From JAKQHY01 sp034429475 (GTDB taxonomy: Bacteria; Chloroflexota; Anaerolineae; B4-G1; SLSP01): a stretch of 64,000 nucleotides of DNA. Position 1 is the first letter of the stretch. Each line of letters opens with the position of its first letter. The stretch spans positions 1 through 64,000 of the forward strand of contig DAOUGD010000123.1 of the NCBI GenBank assembly GCA_034429475.1. The letters run 5' to 3'. Both the position numbers and the translations under genes were made by a program. This document shows, in pieces, positions 10,047 to 18,689 of the stretch. The notes beneath the pieces were generated by a model, which worked only from the letters and a program-made list of their open reading frames with translations, was not told where the DNA came from and did no database searches.

Positions 10047-10445
10047 CTACGGCGCAGGGAACAGGGCTTTTTCGATGGCATCGGTCATGCCAAAAAAGTA
10101 CGGCATGATCCCACTAGGGGCAATGGTAAAGACTTGTTTTTTACCTGCGGTATCGGGCGCTTTCAGACCAATACGGCGCAGCCGAACCCCTTCCAGTTTG
10201 ACAGAACTGCGCGCATCATGCAAGACGTAACCGGCGCTGATGTTTGCTGGAAACAATTCTGGATACTTGGCGATCATTCCGTCCAGCCAGTTTCGGTAAG
10301 CTTGGCAATCATCCACGATTTCATTGTACTCCTCCGGTTCGATTGGCAGCGTTATTCTCTTTTGCGGTCGGGCGACTTTTGCCTTGATTTTGGGAGGCTC
10401 TCGTTGAGGTATCCTGGCTATTCTCCTGGCTGAGTTGTAACCCAA
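10047..10445 (-). pseudogene. probable transposase N-terminal fragment
   Basis: The 132-codon reading frame has no clear ATG or ribosome site. Its sequence (ITLPIEPEEYNEIVDDC, KYPELFPANISAGYVLHD, then a basic stretch) resembles the N-terminal, pre-catalytic part of transposases seen in cyanobacteria and Chloroflexota. No DDE catalytic core follows; the frame stops after about 130 residues. I read it as a stub left by an insertion sequence. The family identification is from memory of the motif style and is not certain. Confidence 0.45.
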
Positions 10446-10519
10446 TCATCCTCACTTTCTGTCAAACTACAAATTCCGTCAGAATCAGCATTTTGTATCT
10501 CCTTGTTTTTGCGGGCAAT

Positions 10520-11470
10520 TCACACCGTGATAACGACGTTGCCTTTTTTATGTCCTTGCCCGACATAGCGGTGCGCTTCAGCGATCTGTTCGAGCGGATA
10601 GCATCTATCTATGACCGGTTTTATCTTCCCCGCTTCAATCAACTCTGTGAGGAAGTCCAGATCTTTGACCTTCGCACTTGACGGCCTCAAACCCGTTGCC
10701 GCAAACTTTACCTTTTTCCCGCCGCGTTTTGCAGTCCACAATGCTTGAAGCATCATTGCCGGCGTAGGGACCGTCGCAAGATAGATGCCTTCATCCGTCA
10801 GCGAATCTTTGCACGCCGCAAACGAACGCTTGCCGACCGTGTCAAAAATAATGTCGTAGGACTTGCCGTTTTCGGTAAAATCCTCCTGGGTGTAATCAAT
10901 CACCTGATCGGCGCCCAAAGATTTGACCCATTCCAAATTCGCGGTACTGCATACTCCGGTCACCTCCGCCTCGTAGTATTTAGCCAGTTGTACCGCTGCA
11001 ATGCCAACAGACCCAGAAGCGCCGTAGATCAGCACGGTTTGTCCACTCTGGATCTTGCCCTTATCTCTCAGAAAAGGCAGTGCGGTTAAGGCTCCATTCG
11101 GAATGCTGGCGGCTTCGTCATAGCTCAGATTGACTGGCTTGATAGCCAGCCCCCCATTTTCAGGCATACATTTGTATTCAGCATACGCGCCGAACGAGTC
11201 AATGCCGAATACCTGGTCGCCTGGTCGAAAGTGGGTCACGCGGCTGCCAACTGCTTCAATCACCCCGGCCAACTCTTGCCCCAGGATCGGATGTTTGGGT
11301 TTCAGGAATCCATTAAAACCTGGGGAAGCCCTCATGTCTGGGTCTTCTTTTACGACGGTTGTCGCATGTATTTTTATCAGCACCTCATGCGCTTTAGGGG
11401 TGGGCTTTTCCACCTCTTGGAGTCGAAGAACCTCTGGCGGGCCAAATTTCGTGTAAACAACCGCTTTCAT
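10520..11470 (-). CDS. NAD(P)-dependent quinone oxidoreductase (MDR superfamily)
   Basis: This 316-residue soluble enzyme belongs to the zinc-free quinone reductase branch of the medium-chain dehydrogenases. It should reduce quinones or activated alkenes with NADPH. The GroES-like N-terminal domain holds HPILGQELAGVIEAVG and FRPGDQVFG. The Rossmann fold begins with VLIYGASGSVGIAAVQLAK around residues 143-161, and the cysteine/histidine zinc ligands of alcohol dehydrogenases are absent. It is the last gene of a minus-strand cluster with several small membrane proteins and lies in the same direction as the LuxR-type regulator upstream. A GGATGAC site precedes the ATG. Confidence 0.9.
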   Translation of the reverse strand: MKAVVYTKFGPPEVLRLQEVEKPTPKAHEVLIKIHATTVVKEDPDMRASPGFNGFLKPKHPILGQELAGVIEAVGSRVTHFRPGDQVFGIDSFGAYAEYKCMPENGGLAIKPVNLSYDEAASIPNGALTALPFLRDKGKIQSGQTVLIYGASGSVGIAAVQLAKYYEAEVTGVCSTANLEWVKSLGADQVIDYTQEDFTENGKSYDIIFDTVGKRSFAACKDSLTDEGIYLATVPTPAMMLQALWTAKRGGKKVKFAATGLRPSSAKVKDLDFLTELIEAGKIKPVIDRCYPLEQIAEAHRYVGQGHKKGNVVITV

Positions 11471-11571
11471 GTCATCCTCCAGGATTACTTTTTAAAATTA
11501 GGGGATTGAGAGTCAATCTCTCCAATACTCTTGCTTGCTGTTGAAACTTGAAGTCGAAGAGGTTGTAGGTA

Positions 11572-12231
11572 CTACGCTGCCCGGCTTGGATTACTGCGCA
11601 GCAACGCGATCCCTAGCCAGACAAACCAGACGATCTGTCCCAGACCAAAGAGGCCGGTGAAATCGGTCATCGCAGGGATGATCGTGATGATGCCCACCGC
11701 GCCAACCAATAGGCCGAGGACATTCAAGGCTTTGGGAAACCCGCCAGACCGCAGCGCAGACAGACTGACCAACAGTGTCCAGATGCCGCCGAGGATTTCG
11801 CCGTTGGCATTGCCCAACCCGTTGGTCACGGCTTCAATGCCTTGCCAGGTCAACGCCGCCTGGACCGGGTCTTTAGCATAAAGTGGAACAATCATAGCCA
11901 GCCCGGCATTTGCGACCATGCCGCTGGCAATCAGCGAACCGGCCCAGATGATCCCAACCGCAGTTGCCACTTGCATGAGCGCCGGCGCGCCGGACTTCAG
12001 CCGGTCATACAACGCCAGCGAAAGGACGAGCAGCGCAAAGCCAAAAAAAACGTACATGAGCAGGTTGGTTGAAAAGATGACTGTCTGCTTTTCGACATTC
12101 AGGGTAACTTTTTGAGCCGGGTCGGTGAGGCTGAGATAGTCCAGGACGGCGATAAAAGTAATGATTCCGATCAGGTGAGCAATTGCCATGTACAGCGCGG
12201 CGAAACCGCCAAATTTTTGCAGGGTTTTCAT
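11572..12231 (-). CDS. multi-pass membrane protein, DUF4386-like
   Basis: The 219-residue product has about six hydrophobic segments (starting FAALYMAIAHLIGIITFI) separated by short loops, so it is an integral membrane protein. Layout and spacing resemble DUF4386 proteins, whose role is unknown. I chose the ATG at 12231 because GGAG lies 6 bases upstream (GGAGAAAACATG); the longer frame reaching 12459 adds a polar, unconserved-looking tail and overlaps the next gene. It probably shares a transcript with the neighbours at 12428-13313. Confidence 0.7.
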   Translation of the reverse strand: MKTLQKFGGFAALYMAIAHLIGIITFIAVLDYLSLTDPAQKVTLNVEKQTVIFSTNLLMYVFFGFALLVLSLALYDRLKSGAPALMQVATAVGIIWAGSLIASGMVANAGLAMIVPLYAKDPVQAALTWQGIEAVTNGLGNANGEILGGIWTLLVSLSALRSGGFPKALNVLGLLVGAVGIITIIPAMTDFTGLFGLGQIVWFVWLGIALLRSNPSRAA

Positions 12232-12427
12232 GTTTTCTCCATTTTCAAACGACATTGTGTTTTGTGTCATCGGTATTTTGTCCAATCTATTGTTTTGAGA
12301 AGCTAACCAATTCATGACAGTGCGAGAAACAATAGTCCGATACAGAATTGACCAGAAAGAAGGTTGTGGGTTATCCATCATTTTTTCTATCCTTTCCGTC
12401 TCAATCAGACCGCGCCCAACTGTTTTA

Positions 12428-12838
12428 TCAGGCTTCAACGTTGCGCCATTTCCAGGCAAACCCGATGATCAGGAGCAGGCACAGGGTCTCGATGCTGGCG
12501 ATGAAGATGTAGTGGGGATAGGACGACATTCCGCCCCAGATATAGGCAATGGTGACGAGGCTCACGATGATATTGGCCCAGCGATTGATGCCGTACTTCA
12601 ACACACGGGACAGGATGATCATGGCAATGGCGAGATTCCCCATCACCGCGCCGATCAACATCAGCTGGGGAATGGATGCGCCAGCGCTGGCTGAGAATTT
12701 CGCCAATTCATCTGTCACGCCAGGGATGAACAGCGAAAGAATGTCCGCTTTCAGCATGTTGATCATGACAATGACCCACAGGGTTGAAAGCAAAGTCTTT
12801 ATGTCGATTTTCTTGGCAGGATGTACTTCTGTGTTCAT
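12428..12838 (-). CDS. DUF6326-like small membrane protein
   Basis: This 136-residue protein has four predicted transmembrane helices (WVIVMINMLKADILSLFIPG, LMLIGAVMGNLAIAMIIL, IIVSLVTIAYIWG, ETLCLLLIIGFAW). The pattern, including the KADILSLFIPG segment, matches DUF6326 as I recall it; function unknown. Its ATG shares one base with the stop of the upstream gene (TAATG), so the two are very probably translationally coupled. Confidence 0.75.
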   Translation of the reverse strand: MNTEVHPAKKIDIKTLLSTLWVIVMINMLKADILSLFIPGVTDELAKFSASAGASIPQLMLIGAVMGNLAIAMIILSRVLKYGINRWANIIVSLVTIAYIWGGMSSYPHYIFIASIETLCLLLIIGFAWKWRNVEA

Positions 12839-13092
12839 TATTCTCCTTTCTTTTGTTCCACTTGAATGATCGAAACCAATGGCATACCCAGGTCACGTAT
12901 TTTTTTAAGCAGTCCATGCAATGCGGCCTGGTCAATCACCGGGCCGGTTAGCAATGTATCGCCGTCCGCTTCCAGCGTGATGGTCAGATCTTCAAACCAG
13001 TCTGCCCATTGGCTATCCAGATGGCCTTTGAGCCTGATCTGGTAGACCATAGGCTGAACTGAATCAGGCGGCGCAGTGAGTTTGCTTGACAT
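12838..13092 (-). CDS. small conserved soluble protein
   Basis: The 84-residue product has no membrane segment. It contains YQIRLKGHLDSQWADWFE, a TITLEADGDTLLTGP strand pair and an AALHGLLKKIRDLGMPL helix. This combination is typical of small proteins found beside DUF6326 and LuxR-type regulators in Chloroflexota and Actinobacteria. Function is not known to me. It overlaps the next gene by one base and is probably its operon partner. Confidence 0.75.
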   Translation of the reverse strand: MSSKLTAPPDSVQPMVYQIRLKGHLDSQWADWFEDLTITLEADGDTLLTGPVIDQAALHGLLKKIRDLGMPLVSIIQVEQKKGE

Positions 13093-13106
13093 TCGTTCGT
13101 GTCCGT

Positions 13107-13313
13107 TTAGGCGACGACATGCTTTGATATCACCAAAGATAACGAAAAGAACACATTAATAGCCCGAACAGCGACTATTAACTCTGTCGCCTCGGCATCA
13201 ATGTAAGAATACCAATTCCATGCTTGGGGAACGAAGAAATGCCATATACCAAAACCAATCGAAGCCGTGCTACCCATTGTTACTAGAACTTTAGCGAATT
13301 GATTCATCATCAC
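13107..13313 (-). CDS. short membrane protein, probably truncated
   Basis: The 68-residue product begins with MNQFAKVLVTMGSTASIGFG and the IWHFFVPQAWNWYSYI segment, and has two hydrophobic helices. I recall related proteins as about 120-130 residues long with two further helices, so the end after FFSLSLVI (a polar ISKHVVA tail) looks like a shift or deletion. It lies just upstream of the 13092 gene in the same direction and probably opened the operon. It could still be expressed as a shorter protein. Confidence 0.5.
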   Translation of the reverse strand: MMMNQFAKVLVTMGSTASIGFGIWHFFVPQAWNWYSYIDAEATELIVAVRAINVFFSLSLVISKHVVA

Positions 13314-13472
13314 ACATCCTGGAAAGATCTGTGTATGTCTAAGTCACTTGCTCAAGACACAAGTAATATACCAGCACCCCAGTGTTGTTGTATAGACACT
13401 TTGGTGTTGGTTGGAGGTGTTGTTTTTTTGAGTGAGTGAAGGGAAAATGTTGGGGAATACGAAAACTTGACG

Positions 13473-16118
13473 TTACAGCAAGCCCAGCTCGCGGGCGCGG
13501 GCGATGGCTTCGGTGCGGCGTTGCACCTGTAGTTTGTCGAAGATTCTGCGGTTGTGCCCTTTGACCGTGTCCAGGGCCAGGAAAAGCCGTTCGCCGATCT
13601 CCCGGTTTGAGAGTCCCCGGTCAATCAGCTTCAGTATTTCTAACTCGCGTTGGCTCAATGGCTCAAGCAGTGCGAGTTTTGGATCCCCAACTCTCGATGG
13701 TGGCGTGGTTGGCGGTGGCTCAAACGCGGCAAGGAGTTTATCCACATAACCGAGCCGTTTACGATCATAGCCGTGCAATTGCTTCTCAAGCACCAAGCGA
13801 AAATCAGAAATCATCAATCGCATTGGCTCGCCTTCATCCACAAAGAGGCGGATAAAGCCCCCCGGTTCCGCCAGTGCCAAGGCTTCGCCAAGCAAATCTA
13901 GGGCCTTTTTCTTGTCGCCACATACATAAAGTGCGACCGCCTGCAGAACTATCGCCTTTAGCTGCTCATCCACCCAACCGTGGGCTGCCATCTGTTGACG
14001 GTACGACTCCAACATCGCCAGCGCCGTAAAAGGATCATCCTGGGCTATGAGCACGCGTGCCTGGGTGAGCGGGAGTTCATACTGCCGGGCCAATTGAGCA
14101 GCTACGGCCAGATTATCCTGGCGAAGCAAGATGCGCACCTGTAAAGTAACAATGTCATGTATTCTCTGTACAAAGTTTTGCTGGCGCGCGGATTGCTCAA
14201 CCTTCTCCAATATGTCGGCTGCGCCAGAAATGTCTCCCCGGGCAAGTTTCAGGCGGGCAAGAAATACCTCACAGTTAACGAATCTATCAACTGTGCGATC
14301 GTACTGCCGCGCCAATTCAAGACTCTGTTGAGCGTAGTGTTCTGATGCGTCCAGATCGTTCCATTCGAAGTATATGCGGGCAAGGCCAATATACTCTTGA
14401 TCAGCATTGGGAGGTCCCTGATCACTGAGCAGTTGCAAGGAGGAGCGGTAGCTTTCGGCTGCTTGGTAAAGTTGGTTTTCCGCTTCCTGTATGTTGCCCA
14501 GTCCGGTTATAGCCGACACAGTGAGATGGATATTCCCGGGTGCCTGCCTGATAGAACTGGCTTTGGCATAGGCCTGACGCGCATCGGTCCGATTTCCCTG
14601 AAGTTGGTAAGCAAACCCCAGCGTTCGGAGAGCTCTACTGCAGAAAGGCAGGTTTTCGGGGTGCAGATACTCCAAGGCTCGGCGCGCTTGGATGATTATG
14701 GCTTCTGGCTGGTATCGAGCAAGCGCCAACGTAGCTCTTAGAGCGGCAATTTGTCCCATCAGGTCGCGGGTATTGCCATCGGGATCAGTATTTTGTATGG
14801 CTTTTTCAGCCGCTTGAAGTTTCTCTTCGACACCGGTTGTCTGTCCAGCGTTTAGTTCCAACAGGGCAGACATCACCCACAACCACGGTCTGGCATCCAA
14901 TAAGGCCTTTGGTAACAGATCCAGCCAGTCGAGTACGGTGGTTACCGCGGCACGTGAGTGCAGGGGAATCTGGCCTCCTGTGATTAGGCGCTCGGCGCGC
15001 TCGACATCATTGGCAGCAGTGGCATGGTGAAAGGCTTCAAACCCCAGTCCATTGTCTTCATACCATTGGCTGGCACGAACGTGGAATACGGCCACGTCGC
15101 TATCCTGCTGCAAGCGTTGTCGGAGCAGATCGGCAAAGAGCTGATGATAGCGGTACCAACGCCGCGCGTTGTCCAGGGGCACAACGAACAGGTTGGCATG
15201 TTCGAGGTATTCCAGAGTTTCTTGACCTGGGGAATCGGGAAAAACCGCTTCACACAGAGGGCCGCACAGGCGACCGAGGATAGATGTGCGCAACAGGAAA
15301 GCTTGAATATCTTCAGACTGTTGGGTTAAGACTTCTTCCATCAGATAATCCAGCACGAAACGGTGGCTTCCGGTGAACGAGTGGATGAAGCCGGCAGTAT
15401 CTGAATGGCCCTGCATAGAAATCGCAGCCAATTGCAGGCCGGCAATCCAGCCTTCAGTGCGATTTTCCAACGCCGCAATCTCTGCGGCAGAGAGGTTGAG
15501 AGCCATCACCCGGTTGAGAAACTCGGCGGCTTCAGCGGGCGTGAAGCGCAGATCGGCGGCGCGCAGTTCGTTCAATTGGCCACGGGCGCGCAAGCGGGCC
15601 AACGAGAGACGTGGATCCTCACGGGTGGCGATGACCAGGTGCATCTGCGATGGTTGGTGTTCGACGAGAAAGACCAGGGATCGATCAACTGGTTGAGAAT
15701 CAATCGCGTGGTAGTCATCGAGGACGAGGAGAAAGGGATCGGAGATGACGGCAATGTCGTTGAGCAAGGAAGTCAAAACCGCTTCGGCGTGCAGCGGTTG
15801 AGGGGATTGGAGTGCGGGCAACAACCCTTCACCAATTCCCGCCTTGATCGTCTGTAACGCTGCGATCAGGTAAGCGAGGAAACGCGCCGGATCGCTGTCC
15901 CCTTCATCCAGCGACACCCAGGCAACCGGCCTGCCACAACCCGCGGTCCATTCGCTGACCAGTGTGGTTTTGCCAAAACCAGCAGCGGCGGAGATGAGCG
16001 TCAGCTTACAGCCCCGCGCCAGCCCTTCATTCAACCGCTCGCTCAGGCGCGGGCGTGAGACAACGCCAGGCCGAGGCGAAGGGATATACAGTTTCGTGGC
16101 TAAAATCAGCGCAGGCAT
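13473..16118 (-). CDS. LuxR-family ATP-dependent transcriptional regulator (MalT/LAL type)
   Basis: This 881-residue cytoplasmic regulator joins an N-terminal AAA-like ATPase, a long TPR-type helical sensor region (about 390-800) and a C-terminal LuxR helix-turn-helix. The Walker A motif AAAGFGKTT lies at about residues 45-52 and the LLVLDDYH Walker B near 120. The last 65 residues hold LSQRELEILKLIDRGLSNREIGERL-type DNA-binding helices. Proteins of this type respond to small ligands and activate nearby genes; the minus-strand cluster 10520-13313 directly downstream is the likely target. The start at 16118 gives the usual PALILATKLYIPSPRP opening; the frame extends 12 codons further upstream. 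Confidence 0.9.
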   Translation of the reverse strand: MPALILATKLYIPSPRPGVVSRPRLSERLNEGLARGCKLTLISAAAGFGKTTLVSEWTAGCGRPVAWVSLDEGDSDPARFLAYLIAALQTIKAGIGEGLLPALQSPQPLHAEAVLTSLLNDIAVISDPFLLVLDDYHAIDSQPVDRSLVFLVEHQPSQMHLVIATREDPRLSLARLRARGQLNELRAADLRFTPAEAAEFLNRVMALNLSAAEIAALENRTEGWIAGLQLAAISMQGHSDTAGFIHSFTGSHRFVLDYLMEEVLTQQSEDIQAFLLRTSILGRLCGPLCEAVFPDSPGQETLEYLEHANLFVVPLDNARRWYRYHQLFADLLRQRLQQDSDVAVFHVRASQWYEDNGLGFEAFHHATAANDVERAERLITGGQIPLHSRAAVTTVLDWLDLLPKALLDARPWLWVMSALLELNAGQTTGVEEKLQAAEKAIQNTDPDGNTRDLMGQIAALRATLALARYQPEAIIIQARRALEYLHPENLPFCSRALRTLGFAYQLQGNRTDARQAYAKASSIRQAPGNIHLTVSAITGLGNIQEAENQLYQAAESYRSSLQLLSDQGPPNADQEYIGLARIYFEWNDLDASEHYAQQSLELARQYDRTVDRFVNCEVFLARLKLARGDISGAADILEKVEQSARQQNFVQRIHDIVTLQVRILLRQDNLAVAAQLARQYELPLTQARVLIAQDDPFTALAMLESYRQQMAAHGWVDEQLKAIVLQAVALYVCGDKKKALDLLGEALALAEPGGFIRLFVDEGEPMRLMISDFRLVLEKQLHGYDRKRLGYVDKLLAAFEPPPTTPPSRVGDPKLALLEPLSQRELEILKLIDRGLSNREIGERLFLALDTVKGHNRRIFDKLQVQRRTEAIARARELGLL

Positions 16119-16177
16119 AGGGGCAAGTATATAGCACATCCCCAAAACGGCCAAACGTCACGCATTCTTTCGCGTAA

Positions 16178-16227
16178 AATGTTACCGAAGGTACTATGGT
16201 TCTACCAAAAGAGAATGTTACCGGAGG
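16178..16227. repeat. direct repeat AATGTTACCGRAGG, two copies
   Basis: AATGTTACCGAAGG begins at 16178 and AATGTTACCGGAGG at 16214, a 36-base period. They lie directly ahead of the short transposase-like leader at 16234 and may be end or promoter repeats of a vanished insertion element. Confidence 0.45.
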
Positions 16228-16233
16228 AGAGCC

Positions 16234-16275
16234 ATGAGCGACGAGGTACAAATGACGATTGATGAACGAAAGTAA
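16234..16275 (+). pseudogene. 13-codon stub of a transposase N-terminus
   Basis: An excellent ribosome site (GGAGGAGAGCC) leads into a 13-codon frame, MSDEVQMTIDERK, then stop. The VQMTIDER opening is one I associate with integrase-type transposases common in Chloroflexota. The rest of such a gene is missing. It overlaps the start of the acetyltransferase. A leader peptide is the alternative reading. Confidence 0.35.
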
Positions 16276-16945
16276 CGGGGTAGAATCAGGTATGCCGCCA
16301 TTTGTCATCCAACCTTTTCAGCCACAGCAGACCGACACCGTGCTGCGCATCGCGGCCGATACGGCGTTCTTTGGGGCACCGGTCGAAACTTTCCTGGAAG
16401 ATCGGCGCTTGTTCTGCGATGCTTTTTACCGGTACTATACGACTTTTGAAACGCCGTCCAGTTGGATGGCCCTGGCTGCTAATGATGTGGTGGGGTTTTT
16501 GATGGGGTGTCGCGATTCTCGCCGGCAAGCCCGCCGCTGGGTGCGCCACATTCTGCCAGTCGTCCTGAGCAACGCGCTGCGGGGGCGGTATCGCTTGGGA
16601 AGGCAAACCTGGCGCTATGTGCGGGGACTCGTCAATATGGGGCTCTGGGAGGGAATACCCCATGTGGATTTGACGCGTTACCCGGCGCACCTCCATATCA
16701 ATGTGGCCGCCAACTGGCGGGGGCAAGGCATTGGCCGGCAGTTGCTCCAGGCTTACCTGGCACAGTTGCACCAGGAGCATTGTCCTGGGGTGCATTTGAA
16801 TACCACCGATCACAACCGTGCCGCTTGTCATTTGTATGAGACCAGCGGTTTCCAACTGCTGGCAGCCGGCACAACGCACCTCTGGGCGCCTTGGGGCGCC
16901 GACCTAGTGGAGTTTCGGTGTTATGGATTACAATTAAGCGTATGA
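16262..16945 (+). CDS. GNAT family N-acetyltransferase
   Basis: The 227-residue soluble protein should transfer an acetyl group from acetyl-CoA to an unknown amine. The acetyl-CoA binding motif is seen in the C-terminal half: LHINVAANWRGQGIGRQLLQ (V-x-x-x-xRGxGIG), followed by LNTTDHNRAACHLYETSGF, the usual end of motif A/B. The N-terminal 90 residues are atypical and contain a basic loop. An ATG at 16292 would give a protein ten residues shorter and is equally possible. No operon partner is visible. Confidence 0.85.
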   Translation: MNESNGVESGMPPFVIQPFQPQQTDTVLRIAADTAFFGAPVETFLEDRRLFCDAFYRYYTTFETPSSWMALAANDVVGFLMGCRDSRRQARRWVRHILPVVLSNALRGRYRLGRQTWRYVRGLVNMGLWEGIPHVDLTRYPAHLHINVAANWRGQGIGRQLLQAYLAQLHQEHCPGVHLNTTDHNRAACHLYETSGFQLLAAGTTHLWAPWGADLVEFRCYGLQLSV

Positions 16946-17348
16946 GCGGTTTCCTGGCCTTCTCATTCACCGTTTAGCGCCGCGCCGCCGCAAGGGCCGG
17001 GTAAGGAGTCGGCGATGTTCCAGGCGTCGTCGCCGCGTTGCTGCTGGCCTGCAAAAGTATACTGGTCACCATCCCTGGCAACCTTCTCAAAAAGAGGAAA
17101 CGAATGAACAAGCGCCAACCTCTGACGATGATTTCGGCGGTAGGCGGCGTGTCCTACACTTCCAGAATCTCGGCCGAAAGCGGGAAGGCGAACACCATTA
17201 ACCAGTGCTACCCGAGGTCAAATGCAACCCCCTGGCTATGTGCTGGAAGGGCGATAGTCACCCGCTGTAGGGTTGCATTTGCCTCAACCGGTTTTATACT
17301 CAAACCGTCGCAGAAAAACCGCGCGACTTTGTGGATCAGGAGGCAGAA
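16946..17348. other. gene-free spacer with inverted repeat
   Basis: No convincing gene lies here. Perfect 12-base arms CAAATGCAACCC (17219-17230) and GGGTTGCATTTG (17270-17281) are 39 bases apart. The right arm contains the -35 box of the promoter at 17273. A long frame (17104 on) lacks conserved character and is probably noise. Confidence 0.5.
17273..17300 (+). promoter_or_regulatory. sigma-70-like promoter, copy 2 of a repeated leader
   Basis: TTGCAT (17273-17278) and TATACT (17295-17300) are 16 bases apart, with the same flanking bases as the promoter at 2337-2364. Downstream, CAAACCGTCGCAGAAAA and an AGGAG near the start codon also match copy 1. It should drive the short frame at 17349 and the nitroreductase. 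Confidence 0.6.
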
Positions 17349-17438
17349 ATGAACTCATTATTCGGAAATCGGCGTAAGGTCAACCATTTAGCAAAGATAT
17401 TTCTGGGTGTTGAAAGGACTGGATATGACTGTGACTAA
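17349..17438 (+). CDS. possible 29-residue leader peptide
   Basis: A frame of 29 codons begins MNSLFGNRRKVNHL, preceded by CAGGAGGCAGAA, a better ribosome site than that of the nitroreductase. Its stop lies inside the nitroreductase gene (overlap 14 bases), so it could couple translation of that gene. There is no homology evidence; it may instead be a fortuitous frame. Confidence 0.3.
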   Translation: MNSLFGNRRKVNHLAKIFLGVERTGYDCD

Positions 17439-18060
17439 TCAAGATTTCTATGAAGTCGTGGCCAGGCGCCGCTCCGTGAGAAGTTTCCAGGACCAGCCGG
17501 TGGAAGCGGAAAAGCTGCATCGCGTGCTCGCGGCAGGATTGAAAGCTCCTACCCACAATCATTTGCGCGAATGGCACTTTGTCTTTCTCCACGACCGGCA
17601 AAAGCGCCAGGCGGTTCTGGAATTGGGGGAGGCGTTCAGCCGTACCCCCGACCGGAGGTTTCTGGAAGAGACTCTGAACCAGATCACGAATCCCCATCAA
17701 CGTGAAGTCTACTCCTACTCAGTTCCACTCCAAGAGAGGCTGCTGCTAACAGCCCCGGAGCTACTGGTGGTGTGTTTTCGTATGGAAAAACCTCTCGCCG
17801 AGTGTAAAACGCTCTTCGCGTTGAATAATTTTGCCTCAGTGTGGTTAGTCATAGAAAATATCCTGCTCGCGATGGCGGCTGAAGGGCTATATGGTGTCAC
17901 AATGGTTCCTTTTAGAACAACAGGGGTCAAAAGGTTATTGAATATCCCTGACGACTACGAGGTCGCAACGTTTATTCCCCTCGGTTATCCCCAAAAAGAG
18001 CCGCGAGTTAGACAGGTTGAGATCAACTTGGAAGAGAGGACCCATACGGATACCTGGTGA
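17425..18060 (+). CDS. nitroreductase family protein
   Basis: The 211-residue protein has the FMN-binding nitroreductase fold. RRRSVRSF at residues 14-21 forms the phosphate-binding entry, APTHNHLREWHFVF (about 42-55) is the flavin/dimer segment, and AAEGLYGVTMVPF with IPLGYP near the C-terminus completes the fold. Such enzymes reduce nitro groups, quinones or flavin substrates with NAD(P)H in the cytoplasm. The ATG at 17425 is preceded by GAAAGGA; a GTG at 17407 adds six residues. The gene follows the shared promoter at 17273. Confidence 0.85.
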   Translation: MTVTNQDFYEVVARRRSVRSFQDQPVEAEKLHRVLAAGLKAPTHNHLREWHFVFLHDRQKRQAVLELGEAFSRTPDRRFLEETLNQITNPHQREVYSYSVPLQERLLLTAPELLVVCFRMEKPLAECKTLFALNNFASVWLVIENILLAMAAEGLYGVTMVPFRTTGVKRLLNIPDDYEVATFIPLGYPQKEPRVRQVEINLEERTHTDTW

Positions 18061-18119
18061 CAAAGACAGGAACGGTCGGAACTGCACGAATATTCTTTGA
18101 TAAAGTGGAGGTATCACTG

Positions 18120-18683
18120 ATGAATCTTCTCCGAAAATCACGGTGGGACGCCTATTTGCTGCTGGCATTGCTTTGCGGGGGATGGGTGTTGGCGGCGTGC
18201 GGCACGAAAGAACCCCTAAAGAGAATTGAGCCAAGTGACACGGTGGGCATCTACTCCGCCGTTATCCGGCAAATCTACGTTGCGGACGACACATTTGGGG
18301 GAACGCTCCAGCCACCCACGCTGTACATCATCCGGTATACCGACGACAAAGCCGGCAGCCCAATGGGAGAATCTGGTGAGTCGGTTTTGCTCGCGGAGTC
18401 GGCCCAATCCGAAGTGACGACGGCCCTGCAAGACTTGCCCACGGAGATCGTATGGGTGGATGCCTTTGAGGATGTGGCGTTGGATGCCACGACTGGCAGT
18501 GTGGTCAATGGGGGGGCGATCATCACCCTCGGGAACATATATCCACAGGAAGATGGTTCCGTACAAGTGTCAGGGAGTATCTATGTAGCGAGTCTAGGAG
18601 CCGGTGGGCAAACCTACGTTCTGACCCAGATTGACGGGGTCTGGGAAATAACCGGAACGACCGGCGGGCGGTGGATAAGCTGA
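18120..18683 (+). CDS. hypothetical lipoprotein
   Basis: The 187-residue product begins with a lipoprotein signal: basic MNLLRKSR, hydrophobic LLLALLCGGWVLAAC with the LAAC lipobox (lipidation on Cys27). The mature part is a beta-rich domain with repeated acidic loops (IRQIYVADDTF, LYIIRYTDDKAG, VWVDAFEDV) and ends in a WEITGTTGGRWIS strand. I do not recognise a family. A GGAGG site precedes the ATG. It probably sits on the membrane outer face. The next gene starts 6 bases downstream, so they are likely co-transcribed. Confidence 0.75.
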   Translation: MNLLRKSRWDAYLLLALLCGGWVLAACGTKEPLKRIEPSDTVGIYSAVIRQIYVADDTFGGTLQPPTLYIIRYTDDKAGSPMGESGESVLLAESAQSEVTTALQDLPTEIVWVDAFEDVALDATTGSVVNGGAIITLGNIYPQEDGSVQVSGSIYVASLGAGGQTYVLTQIDGVWEITGTTGGRWIS

Positions 18684-18689
18684 TGGCGA

